Assembly (NCBI GenBank): GCA_965247705.1
Contig: CBDFHV010000009.1
Location: forward strand, 28,227 to 92,226
Direction of reading: 5' to 3'
Source: CBDFHV01 sp965247705
GTDB lineage: Bacteria > Pseudomonadota > Alphaproteobacteria > Rhodospirillales > CAMCUA01
DNA: 64,000 bases
Made by a program: the position numbers and the translations under genes. Every line of letters begins with the position of its first letter. The stretch's first letter is position 1. The notes under the pieces are model-generated. The model was not told the origin of the DNA, searched no databases, and saw only the letters and a list, made by a program, of their open reading frames with translations. Shown piece after piece: positions 1-8,491 of this stretch.

Positions 1-2
1 CC

Positions 3-314
3 CCGTCGCGGCCTCGGGCCGAACGGCCGTCGTCCTCCGGCACGGTGGTGCGCGCCCCGGCCCGGCGAGTCTCGACCCAAACGCCGCGTCCCGCGCCGCC
101 GCCGGTGGCAAAGGAACCGTTGCCGGACCCGGACAAGGTCGTGTGCCTGGAGGGCCTGACCCACGGCATGTGCGCCTGGCCCATCGGCGATCCGGGCGAC
201 CCCAACTTCCGCTTCTGCGGCCGCGACGCGGCACCCGGAAAACCCTATTGCGCCGGGCACTGCACCGTTGCCTACGTCCGGGTAAGCAGGGACAGGGAAT
301 CCCGCGCGGCCTGA
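3..314 (+). CDS. gcrA: GcrA family cell cycle regulator, C-terminal part
   Basis: The reading frame is open to the left edge, so the N-terminal DNA-binding part is outside the window and about 103 residues are visible. The end carries the GcrA C-terminal signature: a CAWPIGDPGDPNFRFCGR stretch followed by PGKPYC and H, with the spaced cysteines typical of the family. GcrA binds sigma70-RNA polymerase and activates promoters carrying methylated GANTC sites in alphaproteobacteria. Its methyltransferase partner, ccrM, lies 32 kb to the right. A GTG at 45 could start a shorter protein, but the frame continues upstream of it. Confidence 0.85.
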   Translation, partial: PSRPRAERPSSSGTVVRAPARRVSTQTPRPAPPPVAKEPLPDPDKVVCLEGLTHGMCAWPIGDPGDPNFRFCGRDAAPGKPYCAGHCTVAYVRVSRDRESRAA

Positions 315-324
315 TCGCCCGCGG

Positions 325-582
325 CTATCGGCCGCCCGACTGCTCCCGCCGCCGTTTTTCGGTTGTGTCGATCATTCTCAGCGCGTCTTCGGGCGTAACC
401 CGTCCGATGGGCCCCGAGCTGTAGGTGGACGAGATTACCTCATGCGCGGCGTCGAGGATGAATTCGCTGGGCTGAATGATGCCGCGCCGATCTTCCCACC
501 AGGCCCCAAGCCGATCCGCCATATCGCGGGTGACTCCGAAGACGACCGGAAACGGCAGGTCCGCCCTCCCATCAACCGCCAT
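325..582 (-). CDS. small hypothetical protein
   Basis: I do not recognise this 85-residue protein. It reads like a soluble globular domain with aromatic and acidic patches (GAWWEDRRG, EFILDAAHEVI) and a charged tail. Its codon usage suits the region better than that of the overlapping plus-strand frames. The frame stays open upstream to a stop at 616-618, so a non-ATG start a few codons earlier is possible. It converges with gcrA, with 10 bases between the stops. It could still be a non-coding open frame. Confidence 0.5.
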   Translation of the reverse strand: MAVDGRADLPFPVVFGVTRDMADRLGAWWEDRRGIIQPSEFILDAAHEVISSTYSSGPIGRVTPEDALRMIDTTEKRRREQSGGR

Positions 583-656
583 TTCGAGCCCGATGGCGAG
601 ACCGGCCGTTTTCGCCTATGGTTTCCGCTTTACATGGGCAGGGGAGGCGGCACGGC

Positions 657-1154
657 ATGGGGAAGTACATTCTCAGTGTGTTGATCGGCGGCGTTGTGGG
701 GGTCGGCGCCGGAGTCGCCGTGGGGATCTTCATCTATCCCTACATCTTCCTGGCGGACATCGTGGGCAGCGACACGGTGACGGGGCGGACCGAGGCCGAC
801 GTGGTGGCCACGGCCACCTTCATCCACGCCAATCCCTCCGATCCCATCCACTACGGGCGCGGCGGCGTCGCGGTCTATTCGGATCTCCTGCACCTGGAGC
901 CCAATTTCGAGGTCGGACCCGGCCCAAAGTTTCATGTCTATCTGGTTCCCGTTGACAAAGTGACGCCCGATACGGCGGTGGACGAGACCATGTACGTGGA
1001 CCTCGGACGCCTGAAAGCCTTCAAGGGCAGCCAGACCTATCCCATTCCAGCGGGAACCGACCTGAAGTCCTACGGCAACGTGGTTGTCTGGTGCGAGCAA
1101 TTCGGCGTGCTGATTTCTCCCGCCCAATTGGCGCGCAAGGGCGGTCCGTCTTGA
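657..1154 (+). CDS. DM13 domain protein, membrane anchored
   Basis: A 165-residue protein with an N-terminal signal anchor (residues about 4-32, Gly/Val rich) followed by a DM13 domain: GRGGVAVYSD, FHVYLV, VDLGRLKAFKGSQTYPIP and a VVVWCEQFGVLIS end with the conserved Cys. DM13 domains are thought to act in extracytoplasmic redox or electron transfer. The ATG at 657 is chosen over an upstream in-frame ATG because AGGGGAGG lies just before it and the anchor begins right after. It is the first gene of a tightly packed plus-strand run; the next gene overlaps its stop. Confidence 0.8.
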   Translation: MGKYILSVLIGGVVGVGAGVAVGIFIYPYIFLADIVGSDTVTGRTEADVVATATFIHANPSDPIHYGRGGVAVYSDLLHLEPNFEVGPGPKFHVYLVPVDKVTPDTAVDETMYVDLGRLKAFKGSQTYPIPAGTDLKSYGNVVVWCEQFGVLISPAQLARKGGPS

Positions 1155-1756
1155 CGGCCCGAGTCGACACCGATCTGAAGACCGAGGCACCGCCGACCCG
1201 CGACCTGCTCGCCACCTACATCGAAGGCAAGGACAGTGTCCAGGCCCCGATCCTGGCGGGGCTGTTCGCGGAAGACGCGGTGATGACCATCGACCGCCTG
1301 CCCGGGGGCCCCGATCTGCCGGACCGGCTCGAGCCCGCATCGTCCATCGTCCATTGGATGACGAGCGACTTCGCGAGCCGCTTCGGCGATATCCGCACCT
1401 ATGGTCTCGAGCCACTGCCGGCGGTGGATGGCAGGTTCTTGAGGGGCATGAAGTGGCTGGTTCTGATGCACGACCATGGCGCCGGGCTGGCCCGCGTATT
1501 GACGGGGACCTACGACTGGACCTTTCGGTGGGACGGTCCGGGTGCGTGGCGCGTCGCCGCGGCGCATATCCGAATTACGGCGGCCGAGAGCCTCGACGAC
1601 GAGAACGGCGATCTGACCCGCGCCCTCCAGGCGGGCCTCCCCTATCCCTGGTGCCCGGTGGACGCCGCCCGCCGCAGGATTTCGGGGCAGCCGGAACTTC
1701 GTGCGTTGCTGCAATCGGCGGCTGTTGGTGACGTTTCCGCGGGCGCCGCACCATGA
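1151..1756 (+). CDS. SnoaL/NTF2-like fold protein
   Basis: About 201 residues. The opening (YIEGKDSVQAPILAGLFAEDAVMTI) and the later TGTYDWTFRWDGPGAWRVAAAHIRI look like an NTF2/SnoaL cone-barrel domain, a fold used both by small isomerases and hydrolases and by non-catalytic binding proteins. The likely start is the TTG at 1151, which overlaps the TGA of the DM13 gene (TTGA); an ATG at 1091 would give a long overlap in poor sequence. The stop overlaps the next start (ATGA), so the two are probably translationally coupled. The substrate cannot be read from the sequence. Confidence 0.65.
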   Translation: MTARVDTDLKTEAPPTRDLLATYIEGKDSVQAPILAGLFAEDAVMTIDRLPGGPDLPDRLEPASSIVHWMTSDFASRFGDIRTYGLEPLPAVDGRFLRGMKWLVLMHDHGAGLARVLTGTYDWTFRWDGPGAWRVAAAHIRITAAESLDDENGDLTRALQAGLPYPWCPVDAARRRISGQPELRALLQSAAVGDVSAGAAP

Positions 1757-2430
1757 CCGCGTCTGGCCAAGCCCCTCCATTGGTGTTCCTTCATACGGTC
1801 CAGTCCAACGCGGACACCTTCGCCGATCTGTTGGCGGAGATGGCCCCCGATGCACCGGCCCGGCACCTGGTGGACGAGTCCCTGCTCAAGGACGCCATGG
1901 TGGCGGGTCGATTGACCGACGACGTCCGGGCGCGAACCGCTTCGGCGATGACGAAAGCGGCCAGTGACGACGCCGCGGTGGTTCTGTGTACCTGTTCGAC
2001 GGTCGGCCCGGGCGCGGACGATGCCGCCGTCGAGGCCTCGATCCCCGTGCTGCGCATCGATCGGCCGATGGCCGAGGAAGCGGTCCGCCGCGCAAGCCGC
2101 ATCGCCGTGACCGCGTCCGTCGAAACCACCATTGGGCCCACCGTGGCCTTGCTGGAAGAGGCGGCGGCCACGGCGGGCCGCACGGTCGACCTGCAACCCG
2201 TCGTCTTCGACGATGCGCGCGAAAAGCTCGTCAGCGGCCATATGGAAGCCTATCTGGACCGGGTGGCGGCCGGTCTGTGCCGGGTCGCCGCCGACGCCGA
2301 ACTGATCGTCCTCGCCCAGGCCTCGATGGCGCCGGCGCTTGCGCGCTGTCCCGATTTGCCGGTCCCGGTGCTCTCCAGTCCCCGCTCCGGCCTGTCGGCG
2401 GCGGTGGACGCCTACCGCGGTCGCACGTGA
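1753..2430 (+). CDS. Asp/Glu/hydantoin racemase family protein
   Basis: 225 residues with the racemase-superfamily layout: an N-terminal FLHTVQSN segment, a CTCSTVGPG motif carrying the first catalytic-type Cys, an ASVETTIGPT loop, and a C-terminal LIVLAQASMA segment. The second catalytic Cys seen in two-base racemases is not visible at the usual place (QASMA), so true racemisation is uncertain. The start overlaps the previous stop (ATGA). It sits directly before the MlrC-like gene, suggesting work on an amino acid, peptide or hydantoin-type compound, which is inference. Confidence 0.7.
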   Translation: MTASGQAPPLVFLHTVQSNADTFADLLAEMAPDAPARHLVDESLLKDAMVAGRLTDDVRARTASAMTKAASDDAAVVLCTCSTVGPGADDAAVEASIPVLRIDRPMAEEAVRRASRIAVTASVETTIGPTVALLEEAAATAGRTVDLQPVVFDDAREKLVSGHMEAYLDRVAAGLCRVAADAELIVLAQASMAPALARCPDLPVPVLSSPRSGLSAAVDAYRGRT

Positions 2431-2494
2431 CTCGGCAGCCGAGGTCGTTGGGGACCATGAGTCACATTTAGACAGTTCGACGGAGTCTCGCCCC

Positions 2495-4002
2495 ATGGCG
2501 CGCATCGCTGTCGGCGGGTTCATGCACGAAACCAACTGCTTCGTGCCGGATCCCACCGCGTTCACGGACTTCGCCACCTTTTCGGATCGGCCGCCGCTCT
2601 GCCGCGGGGACGAGGTCCTGTCCGAGCTTCGGGAGTCGAAGGCCTCGATGTCCGGCTTCATGGCGGCCGCGGGGGCGCGGCACGACCTGGCGCCCCTCGT
2701 CTGGGCCAGCGCCACGGCCGGAGGCACGGTGACGGAGGACGGCTACGAGCGCATAGCCGGCGAACTCCTGGCCGCCCTTGCCGCCGCGTTGCCGGTGGAC
2801 GGGGTGTACCTGGAACTGCACGGCGCCATGGTGGCGGCCCATCTGGAAGACGGCGAGGGGGAGCTCCTGCGCCGCGTCCGCGAGATCGTCGGCGATCGGG
2901 TTCCCATTGTCGCCAGCCTGGACTATCACGCCAACGTCACCCCCGCCATGGTGCGCCATGCCGATGGCCTGGTGGCGTTTCGCACCTATCCCCACCTGGA
3001 CCGAAAGGAGACCGGCGAACGGTCCGTGCAGGTGCTGGAAAGACTTCTCCGACATGGCCGGCCCGCGGGCAGGGCCTTGTGGCACGCCCCATTCCTGCTG
3101 CCGCTGGAGTTCCAGTGCACCATGGTGGCGCCATCGAAGGACATCGTCGAGGCGGTGACGGACAGCGGGGCACGGGACGGCATCGATTGCCTGTCCTACC
3201 TGGCCGGATTTCCCCCGGCCGATCTGTTCCACTGCGGGCCGACACTGGCCTGCCATGCCCGGGACCAAACCCTCGCCGAGGCCACCGTCGACGACCTTCT
3301 GGGCCGCATCGTGAGCCGGGAAGCGGATTTCGCCGAGCCCCTGCTGTCGCCGGACGAGGCGGTAGCGCGGGCCCTGGCGCGGTCGCGAAAGGGCGGCGGC
3401 CCGGTGATCATCGCCGATACCCAGGACAACCCCGGCTGCGGCGGCAGCGGCGATACCACCGAGATGCTCGCCGCCCTGGTGCGCAACGACGCCTGGGGGG
3501 CCGTGTTCGGCGTCGTCCGGGACGCCGACGCCGCCCTGGCCGCCCATGGGCCGGCATGGGCGCCCGTCTGACCCTCGATCTGGGCGGCGGGACGGATCTC
3601 CCCGGCGTCGAGCCCTATGGGGCCGCGTTCACGGTCAAGCGCCTGATGGACGGAAAATTCGCCATGACCGGCCCCTGTGGCCGGGGTCAGTCGGTCGACC
3701 TGTCCCCCATGGCGCTGCTCAGCGTCGAGGGGATCGACGTCATCGTGTCGGGCAAGCGGGTGCAGGCCCTGGATCAGTCCATCTTCCGCCACGCCGGCAT
3801 CGAACCCGGGGAACAGAGCATCATCGTCTTGAAGAGCACCTGTCACTTCCGGGCCGACTTCCAGCCCATCGCCAGCGAGGTCCTGGTGGCGGTGGCGCCG
3901 GGGGGCTACGTCTCCGACCCGACGCGATACCCGTATGAGAAGCTGCGGCCGGGGGTCAGGCTGTCGCCCCTGGGTCCGGAGCACGCGCCGCGTCAGGGCT
4001 GA
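2495..4002 (+). pseudogene. M81 family metallopeptidase (MlrC-like), frameshifted
   Basis: Microcystinase-C-like M81 protein broken by one missing base. Residues 1-351 (MHETNCF zinc-site motif near residue 11, DYHANV, DTQDNPGCGGSGDTTEML) are read in one frame to His at 3545-3547. That frame ends at 3571, while the family continuation (AGMGARLTLDLGG onward) is in the next frame and runs to 4002. Adding one G to the GGG at 3548-3550 restores a full product of about 500 residues, the usual family length. The cause may be a real mutation or a base-calling error. The start at 2495 is the first Met before the conserved N-terminus. The stop overlaps the convergent M20 gene. Confidence 0.8.
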
Positions 4003-5462
4003 GGCTCGTCCGCCCAGGCCGAGAGCCAGCTTGCCGTGAACTTCATGAATTCCCTCAAGCCCTCGACGGTGACGTACTCGTTGGCCTCGTGCCAGCGGGC
4101 GCCGTGGGCGGCACCGAAGATGATGATCGGCAGTTGCAGGGGCGCCCGGTTAAAAAGGTCGAATGGCGCCGTCGACGGCATTGTCGGCCAGATGTGGGGC
4201 TTGATGCCGCGCGCCGCGCAGGTGGCGCGCAGGGCCTTGTAGATGCCGGCGGAAGGCTCGGTCCGTGACCAGCTATAGCCGCCGCGGGCGCGGCTGATCT
4301 CGATCTCGTGGAAGCCGCGACGGTCCAGGTGCTGGCGCACCAGATCCTCGATCAGTTCGCCTTCCAGTTCCGGCGTGGTGCGAAAATCGATCCGCGCCCG
4401 GGCGCGCATGAGAAGCTCGGTCCGCAGGCGGCCATCGACCACGCCCTTGGTGTATTCCTCCTCCCCCGGCAGGCCGGGCCACACCCCGAGCGAAATGTTG
4501 AGCTGCGGCTCCATGACATAGCGGGGAAGAAGCTCTTGCCCAACGCCGCCGTTCTTGAAGCGGGCGATCTTCAGGTTGCGCTTGATGGCCGCTTCGTCGA
4601 AGTCGGTCTGCAGGTCTTCGATCTCCTGGCGCTCGGCATCGTTGGTGGGGCGCACGTGGTCCCAGAAGCCGTCGATGGCGATCCGGTCGCTATCGTCGGT
4701 CAGGCTGTTCAGGGCCCGGATCAGGCGCAGGGCCGGGGCGTCCACCCAGGCGACGTTGGCCGACCAGATGTCGCGGGCGTCCAGCGTTCCGCCCCAGTCG
4801 CCGCCCTTGATGGTGAGGTTGAGCCACAACTGGCCTTTGTAGCCCCGGTGCACCACCAGGGGGCCGTCCGCCGTCTCGCGGCTGGTACGGGGAAACCAGA
4901 AGGCGTCGGCCTGGCGCAACTCGTCCTGATGGGCGTTCATGAAGCCCGGCAGGCTGGGGGAGCCGATCTCCTCCTCACCCTCGATGGCGTACATCACGCT
5001 GACGGGCAGGGCGCCGGTGACCGCCTGCATGGACCGCATGGCCATCAGCGCGGCGACGAACGGGCCCCGGTGATCGGTGGTGCCGCGACCGCACAGCACC
5101 GGCCCGCAGTCATCGGGGAGGCCGATGCGGCCGGGGTCGAGGACGGTGGGCTCGAAGGGCGGGCAGGCCCAATCCTCGGGCGCCACCGGCACCACGTCGT
5201 AGAAGCAGTAGAGCAGCAGGGTCTTGGCATCGGGTGTCGCCGCCCGGGTGCGCCCGAGAACGACCGGATTGCCCGTGGTTTCCACCAGGCGGGCCTCGGT
5301 ATGGGCGAGGCTCGTCACGTAGTCCTGGGTGAGCTGGGCACTTTCGCGAATGCCCTCGCCGGTTTGGGAAATGCCGGGCAGGCCGAGGTAGCGTTTGATC
5401 TCGTCCAGGTAGGTTTCGAAGTTCTCGTCGATGTGGGCGTGGATCGCTGCAACCGGGTCCAT
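3993..5462 (-). CDS. M20 family metallohydrolase-like protein
   Basis: 489 residues with the M20 architecture: N-terminal catalytic domain, a central dimerisation/lid domain, and a C-terminal return. GRGTTDHRG, EGEEEIGS and a late HEANEY are recognisable. Two usual metal positions differ: the GHYDV motif reads YCFYDVVP (His replaced by Phe), and the SDT position reads PRT. It may belong to an M20 branch with altered or no metal chemistry. The ATG at 5462 gives a normal N-terminus; the frame extends upstream without family similarity. It lies 19 bases after the ABC ATPase stop on the same strand, so it is probably the last gene of the transporter operon. Confidence 0.8.
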   Translation of the reverse strand: MDPVAAIHAHIDENFETYLDEIKRYLGLPGISQTGEGIRESAQLTQDYVTSLAHTEARLVETTGNPVVLGRTRAATPDAKTLLLYCFYDVVPVAPEDWACPPFEPTVLDPGRIGLPDDCGPVLCGRGTTDHRGPFVAALMAMRSMQAVTGALPVSVMYAIEGEEEIGSPSLPGFMNAHQDELRQADAFWFPRTSRETADGPLVVHRGYKGQLWLNLTIKGGDWGGTLDARDIWSANVAWVDAPALRLIRALNSLTDDSDRIAIDGFWDHVRPTNDAERQEIEDLQTDFDEAAIKRNLKIARFKNGGVGQELLPRYVMEPQLNISLGVWPGLPGEEEYTKGVVDGRLRTELLMRARARIDFRTTPELEGELIEDLVRQHLDRRGFHEIEISRARGGYSWSRTEPSAGIYKALRATCAARGIKPHIWPTMPSTAPFDLFNRAPLQLPIIIFGAAHGARWHEANEYVTVEGLREFMKFTASWLSAWADEPQP

Positions 5463-5481
5463 GTCGTCGACTACCCCGTGG

Positions 5482-6564
5482 TCAAGTTCGGACTTGGCGG
5501 GTGTCCTGGATGCTCCAGGACACGGTGACGGAATCGCCGGGCCGAACCTGGCCGACGCCATCCATGTTCTGCTGCTTCATCATCAGAATCTGATCGTCAC
5601 CGAGCCGCAGGTGGTAGCGGGTCAACTCGCCCAAGTAGATCGCTTCCTCGACCACGCCCGCCAGCCGGTTGCCCTCGGTCTCCCCCGCCGCCGCGATACC
5701 GACCGCCTCGGGCCGGACCATCAGTTCCACCTCCGCGCCGGGTGCCGCCGGCGTGTCGGCCGGAAAGCGCACCGTGTCATCGCCGATCCGGGCCACGGTC
5801 AGGTCGCCCTCGGTACCGGCGACGACGGCCTTGAAGAAACAGGTCTCGCCGATGAAGTCGGCGACGAACCGGTTGGCCGGCGCACGATAAAGATCGTCGG
5901 GCGATCCCACCTGCTCGAACTGGCCCTGGCTCATGATGGCGATGCGGTCGGACATGGTCAGGGCTTCGGACTGGTCATGGGTGACGTAGATCACCGTGAT
6001 CTTGAGCTGCCGTTGCAGGTGCTTGATTTCGAGCTGCATGTATTCGCGGAGCTTTTTGTCCAGCGCGCCGAGGGGTTCGTCCATGAGCAGCATTTTCGGC
6101 TCGAACACCATCGCCCGGGCCAGTGCCACCCGCTGCTGCTGACCGCCGCTCAACTGATCGGGCATGCGGTCGCCGAAGCCCCCCAGCTGAATCAACTCCA
6201 GGGCCTTTTCGGTGCGTTCCTCGATGTCCCGGCGCGCCACCCGACGGACCCGCAAGGGGTAGGCCACGTTCTCGAACACCGTCATGTGCGGAAACAGGGC
6301 ATAGCTTTGGAACACCACGCCGATGTTGCGCCGCGACGGGGGCAGGTAGGTGATGTCCTCGCCATCGAGGACGATGCGCCCGCTGTCGGGCATGGTGAAG
6401 CCGGCGATGCTCATCAGCATGGTGGTCTTGCCGGACCCGCTGGCGCCGAGCAGGGTCAGGAACTCCTCGCGGCGGACGTCGATGGAAACGTCGTCGACCG
6501 CCTTTACCGCGCCATAGCTCTTGGAGATATTCTCGAAGCGCAGATGGATGTCGTCGCCGCTCAT
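5482..6564 (-). CDS. potA: ABC transporter ATP-binding protein, spermidine/putrescine type
   Basis: 360 residues. Walker A GASGSGKTT at 40-48, LSGGQQQR signature at 138-145, Walker B MLLMDEP at 158-164, H-loop in YVTHDQSEA, then a C-terminal TOBE region (about 280-355). This is the PotA-like ATPase of an importer for small cationic or related organic solutes. The start ATG overlaps the permease stop (ATGA at 6561-6564), showing tight coupling. Substrate identity is not fixed by the ATPase; the neighbouring hydrolases hint at an amide or peptide-like compound. Confidence 0.9.
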   Translation of the reverse strand: MSGDDIHLRFENISKSYGAVKAVDDVSIDVRREEFLTLLGASGSGKTTMLMSIAGFTMPDSGRIVLDGEDITYLPPSRRNIGVVFQSYALFPHMTVFENVAYPLRVRRVARRDIEERTEKALELIQLGGFGDRMPDQLSGGQQQRVALARAMVFEPKMLLMDEPLGALDKKLREYMQLEIKHLQRQLKITVIYVTHDQSEALTMSDRIAIMSQGQFEQVGSPDDLYRAPANRFVADFIGETCFFKAVVAGTEGDLTVARIGDDTVRFPADTPAAPGAEVELMVRPEAVGIAAAGETEGNRLAGVVEEAIYLGELTRYHLRLGDDQILMMKQQNMDGVGQVRPGDSVTVSWSIQDTRQVRT

Positions 6565-8414
6565 GGAAGTCCCTCCGCGTCCCGTTGCCGCCGCCCCTGG
6601 ATGTGGTTGGTGGCCAGCAGCATCAACACCGTGAACAACACCAGCAGCGCCGAAACCGCCGCCAGGGTGGGCTTGATATCCTGGCGCACGTCGACCCACA
6701 TGCGCACGGGCAGAGTCGCATTGGCGTCGCCACCGACGAAGGATGCGATCACCACTTCGTCGAAGGAATGGATGAAGGCGAAAAAGGCCGAAACGATAAT
6801 CGCCGGCCGGATGATCGGCAGGGTGACGTCGAAGAAGGCGCGGGTGCGGCTGGCCCCCAGGCTCATCGCCGCGTTCTCGAGCCGGATGTCGAAGCCCTTC
6901 AGCGCCGCCGCCACCATCACCACGACGACCGGAATCGACCCGATGGTATGGCCGATGACCAGGCCCCAATAGGATCCCACCAGCCCAAATTGGGAATAGA
7001 GGTAGTAGAGGGCGACGGCGGTCACGATCACCGGCACGATGATTGGCGACAGGATGAAACTGAAGGCGACTTCCTTCAGCGGGAACCGTCCGCGGGCCAG
7101 GGCGATAGCGCCCAAGGTGCCGAGCACCACGGCCAGCGCCATGCTCACCGGCGCCACCCGCAGGCTGAGCCACACGGACTGGGTCCAGTATTTGGTCTCG
7201 ATGAGCTGCTGGTACCACTGCAGGGAGAAGCCGCTCGGCGGAAATTTGAGGTAGAGGGAATCGGTGAACGACACCGGAAAGATCAGGGCGATGGGCGCCA
7301 CCAGGAAAACGACGATCAGTCCGGCGATCACGGCAATGCCCGACACGCCGCCATCAGGCCGCCGAGGCCGGGAGTCTCCAAAGGGCAGTCGAACCAGCGC
7401 GGCAAGGCCGGCCAGCGGCAGGCGCAGCAGCTCCGCGGTTATGCTCAGCAGCCGCTCGATCATGTCCAGCGCGACTCGCCCGGCGATGGCTCGCGCTTTG
7501 CCGATCGGCGTCGCCCAGCGCCGCGATCGGGCGGTGGACGGGCGCGGATCGCGCACCTTGTCCCCGCCCCAGATCCGATCGAGGCCCATCACCCGGTTGA
7601 AAGCCAGGAACAGGACCAGGGTCACCACAAGCAGGATCAACGACAGCGCGCCGGCGAACCCCCACTTCAACAGTTCCTGGATCTGGGTGGCGATAAGCAT
7701 GGCGAGCATGGTGTCGCGCAGGCCCCCCAGCAGCGCCGGGGTAATGTAAAAGCCGACGGAAAAGATGAACACCAGCAGGCAGCCGGCACCCACCCCGGGA
7801 AGACTCAACGGGAAGTAGACGCGCAGGAATGACTGCACCCGCGCCGCGCCGAGGCTGTCGGACACCTTGATCAGGTTCAAGTCGATGCCGCGCATGACGC
7901 TGTAAAGCGCCAGCACCATGATCGGCAGCATGATGTGGGTCATGCCGATGACGACGCCGATGGTATTGTAGATCATCCGGATGGGCTGATCGATGATCCC
8001 CAGGGAGATCATGGCCTCGTTGAGGATGCCGTGGCGGCCCAGGATCACCAGCCACGCATAGCTGCGAACCAGGATGCTGGTGAAGTAGGGCAGGACAACG
8101 GCGATGATCAGCAGGTTGCGCGATCGCTCGGAGATGGTCGACAGGACATAGGCCAGGGGATAGCCGAGCAGCAGGCATAGGACCGTCGTTTGGATGCTGA
8201 TCTTCAGCGTGGTCCGCAGCACCGCCACGTAGACCGGCGCCGTCAGGGCGGCCTCGTAGTTTCTGAGCGTGAACTCGGGATCGAAGATGCTCAGGCTGAG
8301 CAGCTTGGCGACCGGGTAGCCGAAAAAAATCGCCAGAAACAGAACCGCCGGCACCAGCAACAGCCAGATCCGCTCCGCCGGCCGGCGCGCGGGAAGGGTT
8401 TGGGAAGCGGTCAA
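6561..8414 (-). CDS. ABC transporter permease, fused PotB-PotC type
   Basis: 617 residues containing two binding-protein-dependent permease (MetI-like) domains in one chain. Domain one (about 15-275) has EAA-loop sequence DSLGAARVQSFLRVYFPLSLPG; domain two (about 365-610) has ENAAMSLGASRTRAFFDVTLPI. A linker of about 85 residues joins them, containing a basic stretch and a further hydrophobic segment. In most bacteria these are two proteins, PotB and PotC. The fused chain alone can supply both halves of the membrane channel. It is coupled to the ATPase gene by ATGA overlap. Confidence 0.88.
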   Translation of the reverse strand: MTASQTLPARRPAERIWLLLVPAVLFLAIFFGYPVAKLLSLSIFDPEFTLRNYEAALTAPVYVAVLRTTLKISIQTTVLCLLLGYPLAYVLSTISERSRNLLIIAVVLPYFTSILVRSYAWLVILGRHGILNEAMISLGIIDQPIRMIYNTIGVVIGMTHIMLPIMVLALYSVMRGIDLNLIKVSDSLGAARVQSFLRVYFPLSLPGVGAGCLLVFIFSVGFYITPALLGGLRDTMLAMLIATQIQELLKWGFAGALSLILLVVTLVLFLAFNRVMGLDRIWGGDKVRDPRPSTARSRRWATPIGKARAIAGRVALDMIERLLSITAELLRLPLAGLAALVRLPFGDSRPRRPDGGVSGIAVIAGLIVVFLVAPIALIFPVSFTDSLYLKFPPSGFSLQWYQQLIETKYWTQSVWLSLRVAPVSMALAVVLGTLGAIALARGRFPLKEVAFSFILSPIIVPVIVTAVALYYLYSQFGLVGSYWGLVIGHTIGSIPVVVVMVAAALKGFDIRLENAAMSLGASRTRAFFDVTLPIIRPAIIVSAFFAFIHSFDEVVIASFVGGDANATLPVRMWVDVRQDIKPTLAAVSALLVLFTVLMLLATNHIQGRRQRDAEGLP

Positions 8415-8437
8415 AGCCTGGCTAACGCAAGGGGCTG

Positions 8438-8464
8438 GAGGGGCGGGGGTCGATCCCGCCCCTC
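8438..8464 (-). promoter_or_regulatory. intercistronic hairpin between binding protein and permease genes
   Basis: GAGGGGCGGG and CCCGCCCCTC form a perfect 10-bp stem with a 7-base loop in the 77-base gap after the binding-protein stop. No T-run follows on the minus strand. Such stems commonly protect the upstream message or cut downstream transcription, giving more binding protein than permease; that role is inferred. Confidence 0.6.
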
Positions 8465-8491
8465 AATCAAGGCAGCGTTACGGCGTGCCGC

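Noticed and set aside
442..684. Plus-strand 80-residue frame
   Set aside because: It overlaps the minus-strand small protein and the DM13 start, with no ribosome site and atypical composition.
2545..3578. Programmed frameshift in the MlrC-like gene
   Set aside because: No slippery heptamer is present at the break; a missing G in GGG explains it better.
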